Shown piece by piece: positions 58,674 through 64,000 of a DNA stretch of 64,000 nt. The position numbers and the translations under genes are program-made. The notes below the pieces were generated by a model that was not told the DNA's origin, did not search any database, and worked only from the letters and a program-made list of their open reading frames with translations. Each line of letters starts with the position of its first letter. The first letter of the stretch is position 1. This DNA comes from Prorocentrum cordatum (Eukaryota; Sar; Dinophyceae; Prorocentrales; Prorocentraceae). The DNA lies in the NCBI GenBank assembly GCA_963575745.1, contig CAUYUJ010015962.1, positions 180,001 through 244,000 of the forward strand, in the 5' to 3' direction.

Positions 58674-59278
58674 GCAGCAGCATCATCATCATCGTCATCA
58701 TCATCAGCATCAGCAGCATCATCATCATCATCATCATCAGCAGCAGCACCATCATCATGATCATCAGCAGCATCATCATCAGCAGCAGCATCATCATCTC
58801 CAGCTTCATCTTCATCATCACCGTCAGCACAATCATCATCATGAGCATCAGCAACCTCAGCATCAGCATTATCATCAGCATTATCATCAGCATTAGCATC
58901 AGCATTAGCATCAGCATGATCATCAACATCATCATAGTCAGCATCATCATAAGCATCAGCATCGCCAGCATCATCATCAGCAGCATCAGCATCGTACTCA
59001 ACAGCCTCATCATCATCAGCATCCTCATGGGCAGAAGTAGCAGCATCATTATCAGCATCAGCATCAGCATCATCATCATCATCACCAGCAGCAACATTGC
59101 CAGCATCATCATCGTGACCAACATCATCAGCAGTATCATCATCAGCAGCAGCATCCTCATCATCACAAATCATCACACGTCATCGTCAATCATCAATCAT
59201 CAGCGCCATCAGCATCAGCATCAGCATCAGCATCAGCATCAGCATCAGCATCAGCATCAGCATCAGCATCAGCATCAG

Positions 59279-59330
<52 letters not shown>

Positions 59331-59335
59331 GTCGC
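58205..59335. repeat. CCT-rich then TCA microsatellite tract
   Basis: 58225-58500 CCTCCT/CTTCCT words; 58505-59335 CATCAG and CATCAT, with a pure (CAGCAT)n run at 59210-59280 and (CAT)n at 59280-59330. Confidence 0.93.
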
Positions 59336-59519
59336 CCGTTTGTCTCTTCCCGCTCCCCCATTTCGTCATTGCACCCCCCCTCTCTCTCACGGGGGCGCCG
59401 AAAAGGGGGAGCGGGACACGCCCGACGGGCCAGGCGCGCCGAGCCCGAGAGAGAGGAGAGGGGGGGGAAGGAGGGAACGCTGCAGCGCCGACGCATCGGC
59501 GATGCATCGGCGCTGCAGC

Positions 59520-59660
59520 GTTACCTCCCTCCCTCCCTCCCTCCCTCCTCCTCCTCCTCCTCCTCCGCCTCCTCCTCCTTCTCCTCCTCCTCCTCTCCTC
59601 CCTCCTCCTCCTCCTCCTCCTCCTCCTCCTCCTCTTCCCCCTCTTGCGCCTCCTCCCCCT
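59520..59660 (+). repeat. CCTCC/CTC tract
   Basis: CCTCCCT then CTCCTC words; a small self-complementary GCGCCGACGCATCGGCGATG area precedes it at 59485. Confidence 0.85.
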
Positions 59661-59856
59661 TCCTCAGCACCCTCCCTGGCGCCGTCAGCGTGGAGAACAC
59701 ACGTTTCCACATCAAGCCGTGTCGCGGGAGACGCACCTACGATGCGGCGCGCTGCGCCGACGCCCCCTCTATATCCCGACCCTCGCCGGGCGGCCTGGAC
59801 TGGAGTCCTCGACGATCCTCTCCGCCGCGCCCCGACGAGGCCCGACGAGGGCACCT

Positions 59857-60012
59857 AACCAGTCTCGAACCTATCCCTATCCTTAAGATGGGCGAGCAAC
59901 AAGCGAGGACAATCTTAGGGATAGGCCCTCAGAAACTGAGCGAATCCTTAAGATCGGCATCGAGGTGAGGTGATGTCAAACATAGGGATAGGGATCTGTT
60001 TCAAACTGGTAA
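59857..60012 (+). mobile_element. Inverted-repeat element D, copy 4
   Basis: ACCAGTCTCGAACCTATCCC at the left, GGGATCTGTTTCAAACTGGT at the right. More diverged at the right end than the other copies. Confidence 0.7.
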
Positions 60013-60289
60013 CGTGGTGCCCCCCAAGCGCCAACGACGCAAATCGCACACACCACACCCCTGCGCAACCATAACCCGTCGGTCGGAAGAAGGGGGTAGA
60101 AGCATCAAGGAGGAGGGCGTGGAAGTGGATTGGGCTGCCGCCCGCCCCCCGAAGAGGGGGGAGAGAAGAGGGAGCACCACTCGACTCTTGAAGTAGGAAG
60201 GCGCCTACTGTAGGTTGCGGCTTGGGCATCCAACAACTCCTACGTTCTAGGACCGACGAACCACGCCCTTTACGTTTGTGGATACCATG

Positions 60290-60430
60290 ACAATGGACAC
60301 TCCAATCGTTCTATTACTGAATCAAACATGTGTTTGAAATGTATCCTACATGATTTAAACATGTCCGAAACATGTTAAAACACGTTTTGACAATTCAGAA
60401 AACATGTACAAAACACGTTCTGAACATCTG
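60290..60430. repeat. AACATGT-rich short repeat
   Basis: AAACATGTGTTTGAAATG, TTAAACATGTCCGAAACATG, AAAACACGTTTTGA and AAAACATGTACAAAACACG alternate, a cluster of near-palindromic ACATGT / ACACGT boxes. Nothing recognised in 60431-60640. Confidence 0.5.
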
Positions 60431-60654
60431 GAAACTATTGGAAAAATTTACCTCCTGACCATTGATTGTCTTCCAAAACTTTCCGTCTAGCCGCCGACTT
60501 TGGGCCACCCCGGGGCCATCGCACCAGGCTCCAACAAGCAAGCACGGCTCGGGGCGAGAGCCCGGTCCGCCAGCAAGAGGAGATCTCCAGACCACGGGGG
60601 CACCGCGCCGTGCGAGCAGAACGGCGTCGGGTGTCTGGGGCTACTCGTCGTCCT

Positions 60655-60760
60655 CGTCCTCCGCCTCGCCCTCCTCCTCCTCCTCCTCCTCGTCGTCTTC
60701 CTCCGCCTCATCCTCCGCCTGAGGAGGAGAACGGCGAGGAGGAGGATGGGCTGCGTCTGT
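60655..60760. repeat. CTC/CCTCCG run
   Basis: CTCCTCCTCCTCGTCG followed by GAGGAGGAGAACGGCGAGGA, so the two halves are partly complementary. Confidence 0.65.
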
Positions 60761-60947
60761 CTCGAGTGTCCTGAGACTGCGAGCGAGCGAGAAGGACGAC
60801 GGCGTGATGGCGGCGAGGGACGAAGGCGGGAGGAAGCCGAGAATCAAGAAAGGATACGGAGGGCAGTGAGAGGGCGGCGCCGCGAACGGTGACGCATGGC
60901 GGCCCCCTCCCTCGAGGTCCCTGGATGCGAGGCGGTGACTCCGTACC

Positions 60948-61056
60948 CACCGCCTTGGAACCAACATCCTGGGACCCCCGCGGGCGGTGGATGTGGATAC
61001 ATTCTGGCCCCTGGGGGCCCGGACACATCCACATCAACCAGCTGCCGATCCCCCAG
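60948..61056 (+). repeat. Dispersed repeat G, copy 2
   Basis: CACCGCCTTGGAACCAACAT, CCCGCGGGCGGTGGATGTGG, then CCGGACACATCCACATCAAC, whose ATGTGGAT / ATCCACAT boxes are inverted. Complement of 2486-2594. Lies just downstream of the M16 exon at 61156. Confidence 0.55.
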
Positions 61057-61155
61057 GGAGTGGTTATGGGGAAAATCCACGCATCGGACTGAGGGCAGAG
61101 ACCAAATGCCATTGTCCTCGATCCTCCAACCTCGCCTGGCCCGTTGGTTTCGGTC

Positions 61156-61212
61156 CTCCGACGGCACGGTGTCATTCTCGATCGCGCTCTTCGCGACGTC
61201 CTTCAGCATCGC
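61156..61212 (-). CDS. M16 peptidase exon 1 of those seen
   Basis: 57 nt, phase 0 at both ends, reading AMLKDVAKSAIENDTVPSE. It matches the M16 stretch that runs L-K-D then acidic and Ala-rich helix then V-P/S-S just before the conserved DxLxFIM block. Acceptor GAG|GCG; donor GAG|GACC, a GA-type donor used in dinoflagellates. The next exon starts in phase with Asp-His-Leu-Asn-Phe, which is what the family has next. The exon before it (family pattern R-Y-x-x-A) was not found; upstream DNA holds CTC repeats, unassigned sequence and the GST gene. Confidence 0.75.
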
Positions 61213-62081
61213 CTCGGAGCCGGCTTCGCCGGAAAGGGTATGGGTAGCGATGCGTCACTGCAGCGCGCCGCCTCATCGTCCTCGTCGCCGTTCTCCTCCT
61301 CCTCCTCCTTCTCCTTCTCCTCCTCCTCCGTTTCCTCCACCTGGCCCTCCTTCTCAGCCGCCGCCCCCATCCTCGTTGTCGCCGTCATTGCGTCGTCCTC
61401 GCTCCTCCCTTCTTATGAGCACGGCCTTCTCGTCGCAGCACCAGGCGTGTCCGCAGAGCGGTGCGGGAGTCTCGCATGAGGAGTGAGTCGTATGGCTACG
61501 GCCAAGAGCAACCCCGTCATGTCCAAACATATAAGGCCACTCGGTTTCAAGATGTGATGGGGCTTTCACTCACGCCCCGCAATCGCTCCACAACATTCCT
61601 GCAGGCTCCAAGGTGGGGTGCAGATGCGTTCCTACAAGGGGAATATCGCATAAGACTTCTTTGAACTGTTTGGCCCGACGACAAACAGTGTGCAACAAGT
61701 ATACAGAGGGAGAGTTGGCCTTTTCGAGACGGGGCTCTGACTGTGAACGTCGTTTAACTTTCACGTCACACAGCGATTGTCAGGGCAGATCCTTTTCCAA
61801 GGAAGGCTCTCGCCAGAATGGCAGTCCAACGAGACGCGTGTCTTGCAAGAGGACGCTGCGCGTAATAGAAAGAAAAGCCTGCAAGGACGAGCGTGTTTGA
61901 CGATACGGAGCTGAAGGCATATGATATGCAGTATACACCACATGGCCAGAGCAGACCTCTCGAAAGGTACACAATGACGAGGCCTACAACCACTTTCCCT
62001 CGATACCAGGGACTCGGAGGTTCTGCAAGAAGTTCGGACAACTCGCCGTCGTGCCTTCCTGATAGAAGATGTGGCTGCAGC
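61213..62081. other. Region between GST stop and M16 exon, no gene recognised
   Basis: Left of the GST stop, the minus strand holds mixed-composition DNA (about 61580-62081) that could be the GST 3' UTR and flank. Next comes a CTC/TCC run at about 61295-61340. Short open stretches exist (for example minus 61354-61569), but none matches a family I know. A possible weak spliced-leader-like match at 61483-61501 is discussed under findings. Confidence 0.4.
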
Positions 62082-62772
62082 TCAGACAGTATACGCATCG
62101 ATGACTCTCTGATCGAAGGTTGCAGTGGTTGAGAGCTCACTATTGTAGTCCTTGTACGAGTCGAGCGAACGAAGTCCCTCCAAGACAGTCTTGATCTTCG
62201 GATAATCAGCGAAACATGTCCGTGCCAGTCTTGGCTTGAAACTCATCGAACATGTCTCTACGCCAATCCGTGTGCTGGAGCAGGAAGGAATCGACGTAGG
62301 ATGGTTCTGCGCCGCAGAAATATGGCCCCTGGATGTTGCGCTCGATCGTTCCTGCCAGAACCGACCACTGGGAAGGCTTCCCGTCGCAACCCTCCATGAA
62401 CTGTTTGAGCAGACCAGAGTCATCATTGTTGTTGCCGATGCCTCCCTCAGCTGCGTCAACGATGTCGAGCAGATATTGCACCTCGAGGCAAGGAACCACG
62501 CCTTTGTCGAAGCCCAATGTCATGCCCAAGTACATTGCGCACGCTGTGCACTGCGAAATAAGTTTGCCGCCGTTCTCGACGATAGGTGGGGCGATGTTGA
62601 CCCCAGAGGCGCCGAAAGCAGAAGCCTTAGCAGCCATTTCCTTCTTCGAGGACTTGTGCTCGTAAGGAACGCCCCTCTCCTCAAGAATGCGGAACAGTGC
62701 GCCCGCTCGGCCGAAGGCAGGCCAATAGTAGAGGACGACCTTGACGGCGATCTCGCCGCCTCCCGCGGCCAT
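62082..62772 (-). CDS. Glutathione S-transferase, intronless, with one frame break
   Basis: Soluble GST (conjugates glutathione to electrophiles), about 229 residues if the break is bridged. The N-terminal thioredoxin-like half starts VKVVLYYWPAFGRAGALFRI (Tyr and G-R-A as in sigma/alpha/mu-like GSTs), then the cis-Pro segment NIAPPIVENGG and the SQCTACAMYLG motif that binds glutathione. The helical C-terminal half contains QYLLDIVDAA, GPYFCGAEPSYVDSFLLQH and YPKIKTVLEGLRSLDSYK. The frame meets TGA at 62206-62208; shifting by one at the T run (62212-62214) restores A-D-Y-P-K and runs to TGA at 62082. The start ATG at 62772 is supported by the spliced-leader relic 43 nt upstream. The break may be a real mutation or an assembly error. 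Confidence 0.85.
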
Positions 62773-62815
62773 GCTGGTGGACGTCGCCCGATGTGTGGGA
62801 GGCGGATGCTAGAAA

Positions 62816-62853
62816 CTTGAGCAAAAAAATGGTTTGCGCCAAAATGGCTACGA
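62816..62853 (-). other. Tandem relic of the dinoflagellate spliced leader (DinoSL)
   Basis: On the minus strand a 21-nt unit at 62853-62833 matches the DinoSL leader at 18 of 21 positions, with the core CGTAGCCATTTTGG intact. It is followed at once by CCATTTTTTTGCTCAAG (62832-62816), a second leader copy cut at its internal AG, with two extra T and one change. A full leader followed by one beginning CCATTTT is the layout left when a trans-spliced mRNA is reinserted and trans-spliced again. It lies 43 nt before the GST ATG, in the right orientation. Confidence 0.85.
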
Positions 62854-63044
62854 AAATGCCTGAACGAACTTGTGAGGGGGGGCCTTTCTATTACATGCTT
62901 GATGCACGCTGGGCTTACTCTGGTCATCCTCCTCCTTCTCATTCGCCTCCTCCTCCTCTTCATCCTGCTCCTCCTCCTCATGCTTTCCTTCTCGACCTCC
63001 TCTCAGCCACGTGTCGTTCTTATTTCCCCCCTCCGGTGCGGCTT
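62854..63044. other. Upstream flank of the GST retrogene
   Basis: CCTCCT and CTTCTC words at 62925-63000 and a short mixed stretch. No M16 exon or other gene recognised. Confidence 0.45.
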
Positions 63045-63154
63045 CCCCTCATCATCAGCAGAATCCTCGGGAGCACCAGCACTATCATCATGACCAACAT
63101 CATCAGCAGCATCAGCATCACCAACATCAGCATCATCAGCGGCATCAGCATTAC

Positions 63155-63225
<71 letters not shown>

Positions 63226-63227
63226 CT

Positions 63228-63258
<31 letters not shown>

Positions 63259-63361
63259 GCATCCGCATCAGCAGCATCATCATCAGCATCAGCATCATCA
63301 TCATCCTCATCAGTATCGTCAGCAGCATCATCATCACCACCATCAACACCATCATAATAAG

Positions 63362-63414
<53 letters not shown>

Positions 63415-64000
63415 GCATCAACACGGTCATCAGCGTCAGAACAACGTCAGCAGCAGCAGCAGCAGCAGGCGTGCCAGTATCGTCATCGTCATATTCAGCA
63501 TAATCGTCTACATCAGCAGAATCTGCATCCGCATCATCACCATCAGCAGAAGCATCAACATCGCCATCGCACTCTCCATCACTAGCTGCATCACCATTAC
63601 CAGCATCGACATTATTAACATAATCAACAACATCGTCATCATCATCATCATCATCAGCTTCAACGTCAGTACCGTAATCATCATCACCAGCATACTAAAT
63701 GTCATCCTGACCATCGTCACCACCATCATCATCACCATCACCATCGTCGTCATTATCATCACCGTCATCGCCATCAGCATCATCGGCATCACCATCATCG
63801 ACATCAACAGCATCATCACTATCAGCATCAGCATCAGCATCATCATTATCAGTAGCATCATCATCATTATCAGTATCACCATCAGCATCATAATCATCAT
63901 CATCGTCATCATCATCACCATCATCATCACCACCGTCATCACCATCATTATCATAATCAACAGCATAAGCATCATCATCATCATCGTCAGCAGCAGCATC
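63045..64000. repeat. TCA/ATC microsatellite tract at the right edge
   Basis: CATCATCAT runs (purest 63145-63260 and 63365-63415) mixed with CAGCAT and CACCAT words; continues to the window edge. Confidence 0.95.

Noticed and set aside
62816-62853. An actual SL RNA gene
   Set aside because: Two adjacent leader pieces without the GT donor, Sm-like site or the rest of the SL RNA. The changes and position before a coding ATG fit a relic.

Overview
The window reads as nuclear DNA of a dinoflagellate. Three independent signs agree. (1) A two-unit relic of the dinoflagellate spliced leader lies directly upstream of a glutathione S-transferase gene (62816-62853, minus strand). (2) A conserved gene is cut into small exons by very long introns whose donors are GT, GC or GA and whose acceptors are all AG followed by G. 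(3) A gag/protease retroelement has the layout I associate with dinoflagellate elements. I do not name a species. All splice sites, repeat boundaries and alignments were worked out by eye; nothing was computed or searched.

The main gene is on the minus strand and runs from 61212 down to 18688, and it is incomplete at both ends. Eleven exons (about 1.16 kb, roughly 385 codons) joined in matching phase give the middle and C-terminal part of an M16 (insulinase/pitrilysin) metallopeptidase of the PqqL / chloroplast stromal processing peptidase type. The introns total about 41 kb, the largest being about 14.6 and 11.5 kb. The N-terminal domain with the HxxEH zinc site should lie beyond the right edge, and the last exons beyond 18.69 kb to the left. 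Almost everything else between 18.7 and 61.2 kb is therefore intron.

The glutathione S-transferase (62082-62772, minus) is intronless, carries the spliced-leader relic 43 nt before its ATG and has one frame break near its 3' end. It looks like a reinserted trans-spliced mRNA, probably sitting in a further upstream intron of the M16 gene.

The rest is repeats. 0.2-4.7 kb: tandem 0.3-0.5 kb units with TC and TG runs. 6.5-9.8 kb: a CA-rich macrosatellite. 10-18.5 kb: miniature inverted-repeat elements, minisatellites and GGA runs. 19.4-23.4 and 49.7-51.6 kb: three copies of an element built round a ~90-bp tandem array. 21.35-29.37 kb: a decayed LTR retrotransposon inside the 11.5-kb intron. 29.4-39.3 kb: many short inverted-repeat elements, including one ~1.2-kb element nested in another with an 8-bp target duplication. 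45.5-56.6 kb: a degenerate ~1-kb satellite. Kilobase TCA/ATG runs lie at 41.4-43.1, 56.6-57.5, 58.5-59.3 and 63.05-64.0 kb. I see no rRNA, tRNA, CRISPR array or bacterial-style signal.
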